From Streptomyces mangrovi (GTDB lineage: Bacteria; Actinomycetota; Actinomycetes; Streptomycetales; Streptomycetaceae), in the NCBI RefSeq assembly GCF_900114215.1, contig NZ_FOSG01000008.1, forward strand, positions 1 through 64,000: a stretch of DNA of 64,000 nucleotides, written 5' to 3'. The stretch's first letter is position 1, and each line of letters starts with the position of its first letter. Positions 1 through 8,235 of this stretch are shown here, piece by piece. The translations under genes were made by a program, and so were the position numbers. The notes under the pieces were generated by a model, which did no database searches, was not told the origin of the DNA, and saw only the letters and a list, made by a program, of their open reading frames with translations.

Positions 1-160
1 AACCGCTGAAAGCATCTAAGCGGGAAGCCTGCTTCGAGATGAGGACTCCCACCTCCTTTGAGGGGGTAAGGCTCCCGGGAGACGACCGGGTTGATAGGCC
101 GGAGATGGAAGCTCCGTGAGGGGTGGAGTTGACCGGTACTAATAGGCCGAGGGCTTGACC
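1..160 (+). rRNA. 23S ribosomal RNA, 3' end (partial)
   Basis: The first 160 bases read as the conserved 3' tail of bacterial 23S rRNA, including the run GGTACTAATAGGCCGAGGGC near 137-155. The gene begins outside the window. The 3' end is placed at the GGGCTTGACC block by eye and could be off by a few bases. Confidence 0.95.
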
Positions 161-230
161 GTAGATGTTCGCGTCCACTGTGTGGGTTCTGAGACCACGA
201 CCCGCCGGCCGGCGGTTGTTGTTTCATCGT

Positions 231-350
231 GTTTCGGTGGTCACAGCGAGAGGGAAACGCCCGGTTACATTCCGAACCCGGAAGCTAAGCCTTTCAGCGC
301 CGATGGTACTGCATGGGGGACCGTGTGGGAGAGTAGGACACCGCCGAACA
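231..350 (+). rRNA. 5S ribosomal RNA
   Basis: A 120-base gene 70 bp after the 23S end. Helix I forms between TTCGGTGG near 233 and CCGCCGAA near 341-348. The internal conserved block with CCGAACCCGGAAG is present around 270-285. It is followed directly by a strong terminator, so this is the end of an rRNA operon. Confidence 0.95.
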
Positions 351-357
351 ATTTGTG

Positions 358-402
358 AAGCCTCGGTCTTCGAGTTTATGACTCGGAGACCGAGGCTTTT
401 TC
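358..402 (+). terminator. rRNA operon intrinsic terminator
   Basis: Arms AGCCTCGGTCTTCGAG (359-374) and CTCGGAGACCGAGGCT (382-397) form a long stem with one mismatch, followed by a T run. A U-tract terminator is unusual for Streptomyces protein genes but normal after rRNA operons. Confidence 0.9.
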
Positions 403-595
403 GCGTTGAGGCCCGCACGCCGTGTCGCCAGGATCGGCGGAGAGCTGCCGACGGTGAGCAATTGGTCGGCGTCTATATGAGCCCTGAGCAGCGGGGTACG
501 GGACTGGCGGCAGCTCTTCGAGGCGGCTGTCGAGTGGTGATGGGTCCGCCCGGTGGTGAACGGGGTCCGGCCGTACCTGCCACGAGGACAATCAC

Positions 596-634
596 CGGGC
601 GGATGCCTTCCACCCCGGGCGGAGGCCTTCCACC
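596..634. repeat. 20-bp two-copy tandem repeat in the gap 403-709
   Basis: CGGGCGGATGCCTTCCACC (596-614) is repeated at 616-634 with one base change. It lies in the roughly 300-bp gap between the rRNA terminator and the convergent DUF58 gene. An inverted repeat CAGCTC/GAGCTG near 667-687 may be the terminator of the minus-strand operon. I see no gene in the gap. Confidence 0.5.
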
Positions 635-709
635 GCCGCCGTGGTTTCCGGCGGGCTTCGGCGTTCACAGCTCACGAGCTGGAGCTGCCCAGGCCTCGGC
701 GCTGAGGGC

Positions 710-2020
710 TCAGAGGCGGCCGGCGGCCTTGAGGGCGATGTAGGCGTCGGCCAGGGCCGGGGCGAGTTCGTCGGGGGTGGCGTCCACGACGGTGACGCCG
801 TGGCGGCGGAGCCGGGACGCGGTGTGGCGGCGTTCGGCCTGCGTCCGGGCCGCGGCCGCGGCTCCGTAGACGGCGTCGAGTGTGCCGCGCGCGGCGGCCA
901 TCTCCTCGATGCGAGGGTCGGCGACCGACGCGACCACGACCGTGTGGCGCTGGGTGAGGAGTGGGAGGGCGGGGAGCAGGCCCTCCTCCACAGGGGAGGG
1001 GTCAAGGCCGGTGAACAGGACGACGAGCGAGCGCTGAGGAGCGTTGCGGAGGACGGTCGAGGCCATGCCCCGGGCATCGGACTCGATCAGTGCCGGTTCG
1101 AGCGGTGCCATCGTCGTGACCAGGGCGGGCAGCAGATCGTGGGCGGTGCGGCCCCGGACCGTGGCGCGCACCTGGCGGTCGTAGGCCAGGAGGTCGAAAC
1201 GGTCGCCCGCGCGGGCCGACAGGGCGGCCAGCAGCAGTGCGGCGTCCATCGCGGCGTCGAGGCGCGGGATGTCACCCACGCGGCCGGCCGAGGTGCGTCC
1301 GGTGTCGAGGACGGCCAGGATGCGGCGGTCGCGTTCGGGGCGCCAGGTGCGGACGGCGACGGAGCTCTGACGGGCGGTGGCACGCCAGTCGATGGACCGG
1401 GTGTCATCGCCCGGGATGTACTCACGGAGACTGTCGAACTCGGTGCCCTCGCCGCGGGTGAGGACGCTGGTGCGCCCGTCGAGTTCGCGGAGCCGGGAAA
1501 GCCGTGCGGGGAGGTGCTTGCGGCTGCTGAAGGGGGGCAGGGCGCGCACCGTCCAGGGGACGGAGTGACTGCCCTGGCGGGCGGCGAGGCCGAGCGGGCC
1601 GTACGAGCGTACGGTGACGCGGGCGGCGTGATGGTCGCCGCGCCGGGTCGGGCGCAGCCGGGTGGTGAGGAGGCGGCGTTCCCCGCCGGGCACGGTCAGC
1701 CGGTGCCGGGAGGCGGCGATTTCGGAGCCGGCGGCCCAGACGCCGGGTGGCCAGGCGTCGCGGAGGTGTGCGCGGAGCGGGCGTCCGGCGGGGTTGGTGA
1801 CGATGAGCCGGACTTCGGCGGACTCACCGAGTCGAACTGATGTATCACCGGAACGGGTGAAAAGGAGCTTTCGGACTGGTGTCGCACGTCCCAGGTCGTA
1901 CAGGATTGCGAGTAGCAGGGTGAGTTCGACGGCGAGCAGGCCGGTCCAGCTCGGGAGCAGGAAGCCGACGAGGAGCGCGCCGAGGGCGGCGATAAGGGCT
2001 GTACGTCCGGTGAGAGCCAT
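710..2020 (-). CDS. DUF58 domain-containing protein
   Basis: A 436-residue membrane-anchored protein. Two hydrophobic segments lie in the first 45 residues. A typical DUF58 signature (F-DSLREYIPGDD-RSIDWRATAR) sits mid-protein, leading into a von Willebrand-like fold with ILAVLDTGRTS. DUF58 proteins are obligate neighbours of MoxR AAA+ ATPases and are thought to act with them in envelope or chaperone-like functions; the exact role here is unknown. It is the last gene of a five-gene minus-strand operon, 18 bp after the MoxR gene. Confidence 0.88.
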   Translation of the reverse strand: MALTGRTALIAALGALLVGFLLPSWTGLLAVELTLLLAILYDLGRATPVRKLLFTRSGDTSVRLGESAEVRLIVTNPAGRPLRAHLRDAWPPGVWAAGSEIAASRHRLTVPGGERRLLTTRLRPTRRGDHHAARVTVRSYGPLGLAARQGSHSVPWTVRALPPFSSRKHLPARLSRLRELDGRTSVLTRGEGTEFDSLREYIPGDDTRSIDWRATARQSSVAVRTWRPERDRRILAVLDTGRTSAGRVGDIPRLDAAMDAALLLAALSARAGDRFDLLAYDRQVRATVRGRTAHDLLPALVTTMAPLEPALIESDARGMASTVLRNAPQRSLVVLFTGLDPSPVEEGLLPALPLLTQRHTVVVASVADPRIEEMAAARGTLDAVYGAAAAARTQAERRHTASRLRRHGVTVVDATPDELAPALADAYIALKAAGRL

Positions 2021-2038
2021 CGGTCGGTCCGTGTCGCC

Positions 2039-3004
2039 TCAGCGGGGCACGGGAACATGGGCGAGCAGCGAGGAGATCACGCTGTCAGCGGTGACGCCCT
2101 CCATCTCGGCCTCGGGGCGTAGCTGGATGCGGTGCCGCAGGGTGGGCAGGGCGAGTGCCTTCACATCATCGGGGGTGACGTAGTCGCGTCCGGTGAGCCA
2201 GGCCCAGGCTCGGGCGGTGGACAGCAGCGCGGTGGCACCGCGGGGTGAGGCGCCCAGGGAGAGCGAAGGGGATTCACGGGTGGCACGACAGATATCGACG
2301 ACATAGCCGGCGACTTCGGGGGAGACGGACGTCTTGGCGACCGAGGCCCGGGCCGCGTCGAGTTCCGCGGGGCCGGCCACGCGGCGTACGCCGGCGGCGG
2401 TGAGGTCGCGGGGGTCGAAGCCCTCGGCGTGCCTGGAGAGAACCTTGATCTCCTCCTCCCTGGAAGGCAGCGATACCTGGAGTTTGAGCAGGAACCGGTC
2501 GAGCTGGGCCTCGGGGAGAGGGTAGGTGCCCTCGTACTCGACGGGGTTCTGGGTGGCGGCCACCAGAAAGGGGTCGGGGAGCTTGCGTGCGGTGCCCTCG
2601 ACGGTGACCTGCCGCTCCTCCATGGCTTCGAGCAGGGACGCCTGCGTCTTCGGAGGGGTGCGGTTGATCTCGTCGGCGAGAAGCAGGTTGGTGAAGACCG
2701 GACCGGGCTGGAAGGAGAACTCGGCCGTGCGGTTGTCGTAGATGAGCGAGCCGGTGACGTCGCTCGGCATCAGGTCGGGGGTGAACTGGACACGCTTGGT
2801 GTCGAGTTCGAGTGTGGCGGCCAGGGCTCGCACGAGGAGGGTCTTGGCGACGCCCGGGACACCCTCCAGCAGTACGTGTCCGCGGCAGAGCAGGGCGACG
2901 ACGAGTCCGGTGACGGTGGCGTCCTGGCCGACCACGGCCTTGGAGATCTCGCCGCGCAGAGCCTCGAGGGCGGCGCGGGCGCTGTCTGCGGAGGGGGCGG
3001 TCAC
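2039..3004 (-). CDS. MoxR-family AAA+ ATPase
   Basis: A 321-residue AAA+ ATPase with Walker A GVPGVAKT, Walker B LLADEIN followed by RTPPKTQASLLEAMEE, and a C-terminal lid domain. The GTG start at 3004 overlaps the stop of the upstream DUF4350 gene in a GTGA junction. The open frame continues upstream, but that part is only a shadow of the neighbouring gene. MoxR ATPases act as chaperone-like remodelling factors with vWA/DUF58 partners; the substrate cannot be read from sequence. Confidence 0.93.
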   Translation of the reverse strand: MTAPSADSARAALEALRGEISKAVVGQDATVTGLVVALLCRGHVLLEGVPGVAKTLLVRALAATLELDTKRVQFTPDLMPSDVTGSLIYDNRTAEFSFQPGPVFTNLLLADEINRTPPKTQASLLEAMEERQVTVEGTARKLPDPFLVAATQNPVEYEGTYPLPEAQLDRFLLKLQVSLPSREEEIKVLSRHAEGFDPRDLTAAGVRRVAGPAELDAARASVAKTSVSPEVAGYVVDICRATRESPSLSLGASPRGATALLSTARAWAWLTGRDYVTPDDVKALALPTLRHRIQLRPEAEMEGVTADSVISSLLAHVPVPR

Positions 3005-4227
3005 GGGGTGCGGTCCTTGTCTCTCGGAGATGGGGTGATGCGGCGTTCGAGGAGGTCGAGCCGTTCGACGAGCCGGACGAGGGCTTCGTCGTCGGCGGGG
3101 GCCGGGCCGAACAGAAGGCCGTGGATCTGGATGGCGTCGTCTCCGGTGCGGGCGGCGACGGCCGGGCACAGGGCTTCGGAGCGGTGGGCCTGTGCGGTGG
3201 GTACGCCGGCGAGAGGGGCGATCCGGGTGCGGGTGGCCGAGCGCAGGGCTTCGGCGGCGCGTTCGCGCGCGTTCGCCCGGCGGTAGAGGCGGGCACGGCC
3301 CTCGGTCGCCTCGGACGCCGGGACGGCCACGGGCAGCCGTTCGGGGACGAGAGGACCCAGGCGCCTGGCCCGCCAGAGTGCGGCGAGGACCGCGGCGATC
3401 GCGAGCTGGAGGGCGCCCCACCTCCAGCCGGAGGGGATGAGGTCGATGAAGCTCTCGTTGCCGCCGTCGGTGGCGGTGGCGTCGTCCAGGGAGGGGAGGT
3501 ACCAGACCAGATGGGGACGGGAGCCGAGGAGTTGCAGGGCGAGCGAGGCGTTGCCGTGGTCGTCGAGGCGGTGGTTGTACAGCAGGTCCGGGGCACCGAG
3601 TACCACGGTGTCGCCGTCGCCGGTTTCCGCGGGGAGCCGCAGCAGGGTGGGCAGCTCGCCGCTGGGGTAGCAGGCCTCGACCGAGGCGGCGGAGGTGGTG
3701 TAGGTGATGCCGCCGAGTTCGGCCGCGCCCGCGCGCCGGGCGTACAGGGCGTCGCAGCCGGGGCGGAGCACTTCGACGGAGGTGGGCTCCACGGCGCGTA
3801 CGTCCGGGGCCAGGGCGCCCAGCGAGGCGGGGCCAGGGGCCAGGAGGACGGTGCGGCCTCCGCTGTCGGAGGTGGCTGCGCGCAGCGCGGACTGCTGACG
3901 TGTGCTGAGCAGGTCGGGGTTGGCCACCAGCAGTGTGGTATCGGGCCCCAGCGCCTCGGTGGCCTCGGTGATGCCGGTGGCGACGGTGGTGTCCACGCCG
4001 CGGTCGGCGAGGAGTTCCGCGGTGGCGCGGCTGCCGTAGCGGTCGGCGGAGCGGGGGTCGAGCAGTCCGTGCTGTTCGCCGGAGCGGAGGGCGGCGATGA
4101 CCAGACCGGCCAGCGCCAGGACGGCAGCCGCCAGCAGCAGACCGCGGGCGCGCCCCCACAGTTGGCGTGCGGTGGGCGATACCGAGGTGGCCGCGCCGGT
4201 GGAAGGCGTGGACGGTGCGGTCGTCAT
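3001..4227 (-). CDS. DUF4350 domain-containing membrane protein
   Basis: 408 residues. A hydrophobic segment near residues 30-47 (LLLAAAVLALAGLVIAAL) precedes a DUF4350 extracytoplasmic domain (GSRATAELLADRGVDTTVAT, LLVANPDLL). A second membrane segment lies near residue 270, followed by a basic cytoplasmic tail. It overlaps both neighbours by 4 bases, so the operon is translationally coupled. The family occurs with MoxR/DUF58/DUF4129; its function is not established. Confidence 0.85.
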   Translation of the reverse strand: MTTAPSTPSTGAATSVSPTARQLWGRARGLLLAAAVLALAGLVIAALRSGEQHGLLDPRSADRYGSRATAELLADRGVDTTVATGITEATEALGPDTTLLVANPDLLSTRQQSALRAATSDSGGRTVLLAPGPASLGALAPDVRAVEPTSVEVLRPGCDALYARRAGAAELGGITYTTSAASVEACYPSGELPTLLRLPAETGDGDTVVLGAPDLLYNHRLDDHGNASLALQLLGSRPHLVWYLPSLDDATATDGGNESFIDLIPSGWRWGALQLAIAAVLAALWRARRLGPLVPERLPVAVPASEATEGRARLYRRANARERAAEALRSATRTRIAPLAGVPTAQAHRSEALCPAVAARTGDDAIQIHGLLFGPAPADDEALVRLVERLDLLERRITPSPRDKDRTP

Positions 4228-4970
4228 ACGGCGCCTCCGCCGGGGGCCGCGGGTGCGGGACGGTCGCCGGCCAGGCGGGGCCTGCTGTGCCGGACGGCTT
4301 CCTCGAGGTCCCGCAGCCTCAGGTACGCGGCCTGGTCGGCCGGGCGTTCGGCGTATGTGACCTCGTCGAAGGCGAGGGCGGCGGCGTACAGGGCCGTGGT
4401 GTGGTCCGGGAGGACCCGGGCGGCTTCGGCCGCGGCCTCGTCGGCGGTGCGGCCGGGGCGGGGATCGAGCAGGGCGCGTTCTTCCAGGGAGCGGACGAGG
4501 GCGCGCATCCTCTCCTGGAGGGCCTCGCTCCAGCGGGCGGCGGAGGCGTACCGCTCGGCCTCGGCGCGGTGCTCGTCGGCGCTGCGCGGGCGGTCGTCGA
4601 AGAGTTCACCGCGCCCTGCGGATCCGGGCGCGCGGCGCAGCGCGCCCATGCGCAGCCGCAGGCCGACCAGGAGGAGCACGACGAGCAGGGCGACGACCAT
4701 GAGGCCGACCCAGCCTCCGGGGGTGGCCTCCGCGGCGGCGTCGAGGAGGTCGCCGATCCGCTCCCACACCCAGTCGAGAAGACGTCGCAGCAGGCTCGGG
4801 TCGTTCTCGTGGTACATGGGCTTGGACAACTCGTCCTCGGCGGCCTCGCGCGCCGGGGTGCGCGGGATCGTCACCGGCACCCCGTCGTCCGAGCCGTCCG
4901 AGTTGTCGGAGCGCATGGCGAACGAGGTCTCCCGTACCGCCGTGCGCACGCCCGCGGACCGCGTCACCAC
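4224..4970 (-). CDS. DUF4129 domain-containing membrane protein
   Basis: About 248 residues. One strong transmembrane helix (WVGLMVVALLVVLLLVGLRL) is followed by a cytoplasmic DUF4129 domain rich in Arg/Glu helices. I chose the GTG at 4970 because GGGAAC lies just upstream and it starts right after the upstream stop codon. An ATG at 5009 is possible but would overlap the previous gene by 38 bases. It ends in an ATGA overlap with the DUF4350 gene. Part of the MoxR operon. Confidence 0.85.
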   Translation of the reverse strand: MVTRSAGVRTAVRETSFAMRSDNSDGSDDGVPVTIPRTPAREAAEDELSKPMYHENDPSLLRRLLDWVWERIGDLLDAAAEATPGGWVGLMVVALLVVLLLVGLRLRMGALRRAPGSAGRGELFDDRPRSADEHRAEAERYASAARWSEALQERMRALVRSLEERALLDPRPGRTADEAAAEAARVLPDHTTALYAAALAFDEVTYAERPADQAAYLRLRDLEEAVRHSRPRLAGDRPAPAAPGGGAV

Positions 4971-4971
4971 A

Positions 4972-6219
4972 TCAGTTCCCCGGGGTGGTGCCGTCGGTGT
5001 GCCGCTCATGGCCGGGGATCCCCGCGGCGCGGGCGAGTTCGAGGTCGAGGGCCTCGCGGCGGATGCGCTGGTCCATGTAGAGGAGGGCGGTGACGCCCGC
5101 GCTGAGCGGGAGGGTGACGGTGGAGGCGAGGACCGCTCCGATGCCGATGACGATCAGGTAGGTCCAGGTGATGTCCGCGATGCCGCCGGTCATGAAGCTC
5201 TCGATGCCGTCGCCGCTCAGTACGGGGGCCAGGAAGGAGGCGGGAAGCTGGATGATCATCCCGATCATGGAGACCAGCACGACGGTGAGGAGCTGGATGC
5301 CGAAGATGCGCCACCAGGAGTTCCGCACGAGTTTGGCGGAGCGCCGGAGGGAGGCGAGGACACCCTGCCGCTCCAGCATGAGGGCTGGCGCGGAGAGGCA
5401 GTAGCGGACCCACAGCCAGACGGCCGCCACGGTGCCCGCGATGCCGCCGAGGAGGCCGATGCCTATGCCGGCCAGCTCCGACCCCGCCGCGCCGAGGAGG
5501 ATGCCGGGCAGGAAGCCCAGGGTGACCGCAGCGGTCACGATCAGCCCCACCAGCAGCGTCAGTCCGAGCAGGCGGGCGAGCTGCGGCCGGGAGTCGCGCC
5601 AGGCCTCCCCGATGGACACCGGGCGGCCCAGAACGGCGCGGCTGACCACCACGGTGAGCATCGCGGTGGCGATGACCGTGCCGATCAGGGAGGCCAGCAG
5701 TTCGACGCCCAGGGCGCTGAACGTACCGCTGAAGGCGTCCAGCAGCTCGTCCCTGGTCGGTTCGGCCTTGGTCTCCAGTGCCTGGAGGCCGCTGTTGTCC
5801 CGCATCCAGACGCCGGTGGCCACGGTGGAGGCGAGCTGGATCATGATCGCGACCGCGAGCGATATGGCCAGGACCGTCCGCCAGTGGGCCCGTGCGGTGG
5901 AGACCGCCCCGTCCAGGATCTCGCCCACGCCCAGGGGACGGAGCGGGATGACGCCGGGTTTGGCCGCGGGCGGCTGGTTCCAGTTTCCCCAGCCGGGTCC
6001 GCCCGGCGGCGGGGGAGGGGGAGCGCCCCAGCCCTGCGGGGCGGCGGGCGGCTGCTGCGGCGACCAGCTCGCGGGCGGCTGCCGCGGCGGGGTCCTGTCC
6101 GTGGGCACCTTGTCGGCGGGCTGCCCGGAAGTACCACCGCCGGATGTGCTCCCACCGGACGCGGGGGGAGGATCGGAGGGGGAGGATCCGGGCGAGGCCC
6201 AGCCCGGAGAGTCACTCAC
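4972..6219 (-). CDS. Polytopic membrane protein, first gene of MoxR operon
   Basis: 415 residues with a GTG start. The first ~95 residues are Pro/Gly/Ser-rich and disordered (APPPPPPGGPGWG). RPLGVGEILDGAVSTARAHW then leads into about six hydrophobic segments, typical of proteins annotated as glycerophosphoryl diester phosphodiesterase membrane-domain proteins. No catalytic phosphodiesterase domain is visible. Its place at the head of the operon suggests it works at the membrane with the DUF4129/DUF4350 proteins. Confidence 0.8.
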   Translation of the reverse strand: MSDSPGWASPGSSPSDPPPASGGSTSGGGTSGQPADKVPTDRTPPRQPPASWSPQQPPAAPQGWGAPPPPPPGGPGWGNWNQPPAAKPGVIPLRPLGVGEILDGAVSTARAHWRTVLAISLAVAIMIQLASTVATGVWMRDNSGLQALETKAEPTRDELLDAFSGTFSALGVELLASLIGTVIATAMLTVVVSRAVLGRPVSIGEAWRDSRPQLARLLGLTLLVGLIVTAAVTLGFLPGILLGAAGSELAGIGIGLLGGIAGTVAAVWLWVRYCLSAPALMLERQGVLASLRRSAKLVRNSWWRIFGIQLLTVVLVSMIGMIIQLPASFLAPVLSGDGIESFMTGGIADITWTYLIVIGIGAVLASTVTLPLSAGVTALLYMDQRIRREALDLELARAAGIPGHERHTDGTTPGN

Positions 6220-6369
6220 AGCGGTTCACCTCGTGTTCTCGCGGCCTGTTCGTGGGGATGTATCGGCTGGTTGGCAGCCATCGTGCCATGGGCCGCCGCG
6301 GAACGGCGCGGGCCCCGTGGCTCCCGGCTGCCTTCGACTGATGGCCGGGAGAAGGGGCAGACTGTCCGA

Positions 6370-7560
6370 ATGGTTGACCAGACTGAGGAACGATCCACGG
6401 CTTCGGCACCCGGTGACGTACCGGTTCCCGTTCCCTCGCTGCGCTGGGAGGAACCCCCCGAGGGGCCGGTGGTGGTGCTGCTCGACCAGACCCGGCTCCC
6501 CGCCGAGGAGGTCGAACTCGTCTGCACCGACGTGCCCGCCCTGGTGGAGGCGATCCGCTCGCTCGCGGTGCGCGGGGCTCCGCTGCTGGGGCTGGCGGGC
6601 GCGTACGGCGTCGCGCTGGCGGCCGCCCGCGGGTACGACGTGACCGATGCGGCCGAGCAGCTCAGACACGCGCGTCCGACCGCGGTCAACCTCGGGTACG
6701 GGGTGAGCCGGGCCGAGCGGGCCTTCCGGGTGGCCGCCGACGGCGGCGCGGGATACGAGCGGGCGGCCGCCGCGGCGCTGGCCGAGGCCCGCGCGCTGCA
6801 CCGCGAGGACGCCGCGGCGAGTGAGCGGATGGCCGCGCACGGCCTGGCGCTGCTGGGCGAGCTGCTGCCGGGCGGCGGCTACCGCGTCCTCACCCACTGC
6901 AACACCGGGGCGCTGGTGTCCGGCGGGGGAGGCACCGCGTTCGGGGTGGTGCGGGCCGCGCACCGCGCCGGCGAGCTGCGCAGGCTGTGGGTGGACGAGA
7001 CCCGGCCGCTGCTCCAGGGGGCGCGGCTGACGGCGTACGAGGCGGCCCGGGAGGGCATGGCCTACACGGTACTGGCGGACAACGCGGCCGGTTCGCTGTT
7101 CGCGGCGGGCGAGGTGGACGCGGTGCTGATCGGCGCGGACCGGATCGCGGCCGACGGCTCGGTGGCGAACAAGATCGGCAGCTATCCGCTGGCGGTACTG
7201 GCCCGCTACCACCATGTGCCGTTCGTGGTGGTAGCGCCCATGACCACGGTGGACCTGGAGACGGCCGACGGGGGTTCGATCGAGGTGGAGCAGCGGCCCG
7301 GCCACGAGGTGACGGAGTTCGCGCCGCCGACGGTGCCGGGGGCCGGGGCGGAGCCGGGCAGCGGCATCCCGGTGGCTCCGCTGGGTGCGCAGGCGTACAA
7401 CCCGGCCTTCGACGTCACTCCGGCGGAACTGGTGACGGCGATCGTCACCGAGCGGGGGGTGGTCTCACCGGTCACGGGGGACGCGCTGGCCGAACTGTGC
7501 TCGCCCTCACCGTCACCCCGGGAAAAGTCACGATCGGGTAATGGGATGATGGACGCATGA
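6370..7560 (+). CDS. mtnA: S-methyl-5-thioribose-1-phosphate isomerase
   Basis: 396 residues, a member of the eIF2B-alpha-like sugar-phosphate isomerases. It converts methylthioribose-1-phosphate to methylthioribulose-1-phosphate in methionine salvage. Visible are VRGAPLLGLAGAYGVALA, the catalytic Cys in LTHCNTGAL and the catalytic Asp in IGADRIAADGSVANKIGSY. The true start is the ATG at 6370; a very long open frame upstream is antisense to the MoxR operon. Its stop overlaps the mtrA start (ATGA at 7557), so the methionine-salvage gene and the two-component genes may share a transcript. Confidence 0.93.
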   Translation: MVDQTEERSTASAPGDVPVPVPSLRWEEPPEGPVVVLLDQTRLPAEEVELVCTDVPALVEAIRSLAVRGAPLLGLAGAYGVALAAARGYDVTDAAEQLRHARPTAVNLGYGVSRAERAFRVAADGGAGYERAAAAALAEARALHREDAAASERMAAHGLALLGELLPGGGYRVLTHCNTGALVSGGGGTAFGVVRAAHRAGELRRLWVDETRPLLQGARLTAYEAAREGMAYTVLADNAAGSLFAAGEVDAVLIGADRIAADGSVANKIGSYPLAVLARYHHVPFVVVAPMTTVDLETADGGSIEVEQRPGHEVTEFAPPTVPGAGAEPGSGIPVAPLGAQAYNPAFDVTPAELVTAIVTERGVVSPVTGDALAELCSPSPSPREKSRSGNGMMDA

Positions 7561-8234
7561 AGGGACGCGTCCTGGTCGTCGACGACGACACCGCACTGGC
7601 AGAGATGCTCGGCATCGTGCTGCGCGGCGAAGGCTTCGAACCGTCGTTCGTGTCGGACGGAGACAAGGCCCTCGCCGCCTTCCGCGAGACCAAGCCCGAC
7701 CTCGTGCTGCTCGACCTGATGCTGCCGGGCCGGGACGGCATCGAGGTGTGCCGGCTGATCCGCGCCGAGTCCGGGGTGCCGATCGTCATGCTCACAGCCA
7801 AGAGCGACACCGTCGACGTGGTGGTGGGCCTGGAATCGGGAGCCGACGACTACATCGTCAAGCCGTTCAAGCCCAAGGAGCTGGTGGCCCGCATCCGGGC
7901 GCGGCTGCGGCGGTCGGAGGAGCCCGCGCCCGAGCAGCTCGCCATCGGCGATCTGGTCATCGACGTGGCGGGGCACTCGGTCAAGCGCGACGGGCAGTCC
8001 ATCGCGCTGACCCCCCTGGAGTTCGACCTGCTGGTGGCCCTCGCCCGCAAGCCGTGGCAGGTCTTCACCCGCGAGGTGCTCCTGGAACAGGTGTGGGGCT
8101 ACCGTCACGCGGCGGACACCCGGCTGGTCAACGTCCATGTGCAGCGGCTGCGATCCAAGGTCGAGAAGGACCCGGAGCGGCCCGAGATCGTGGTGACCGT
8201 ACGCGGCGTGGGGTACAAGGCCGGACCAAGCTGA
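7557..8234 (+). CDS. mtrA: Two-component response regulator MtrA
   Basis: 225 residues, OmpR/PhoB family. The receiver domain has acidic residues at 9-11, phospho-acceptor Asp53 (LLDLMLPG), Thr80 and Lys102. The C-terminal winged helix includes TPLEFDLLVALARKPWQVFT. MtrA controls development, cell-wall and antibiotic genes in actinobacteria. It is followed one base later by its kinase gene and then by lpqB, the conserved mtrA-mtrB-lpqB unit, which makes the assignment secure. Confidence 0.96.
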   Translation: MKGRVLVVDDDTALAEMLGIVLRGEGFEPSFVSDGDKALAAFRETKPDLVLLDLMLPGRDGIEVCRLIRAESGVPIVMLTAKSDTVDVVVGLESGADDYIVKPFKPKELVARIRARLRRSEEPAPEQLAIGDLVIDVAGHSVKRDGQSIALTPLEFDLLVALARKPWQVFTREVLLEQVWGYRHAADTRLVNVHVQRLRSKVEKDPERPEIVVTVRGVGYKAGPS

Positions 8235-8235
8235 C

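Noticed and set aside
3121..6369. The upstream ~1080 codons of the frame that contains mtnA
   Set aside because: This part is antisense to the MoxR operon and has no domain; mtnA homology begins only at ATG 6370.
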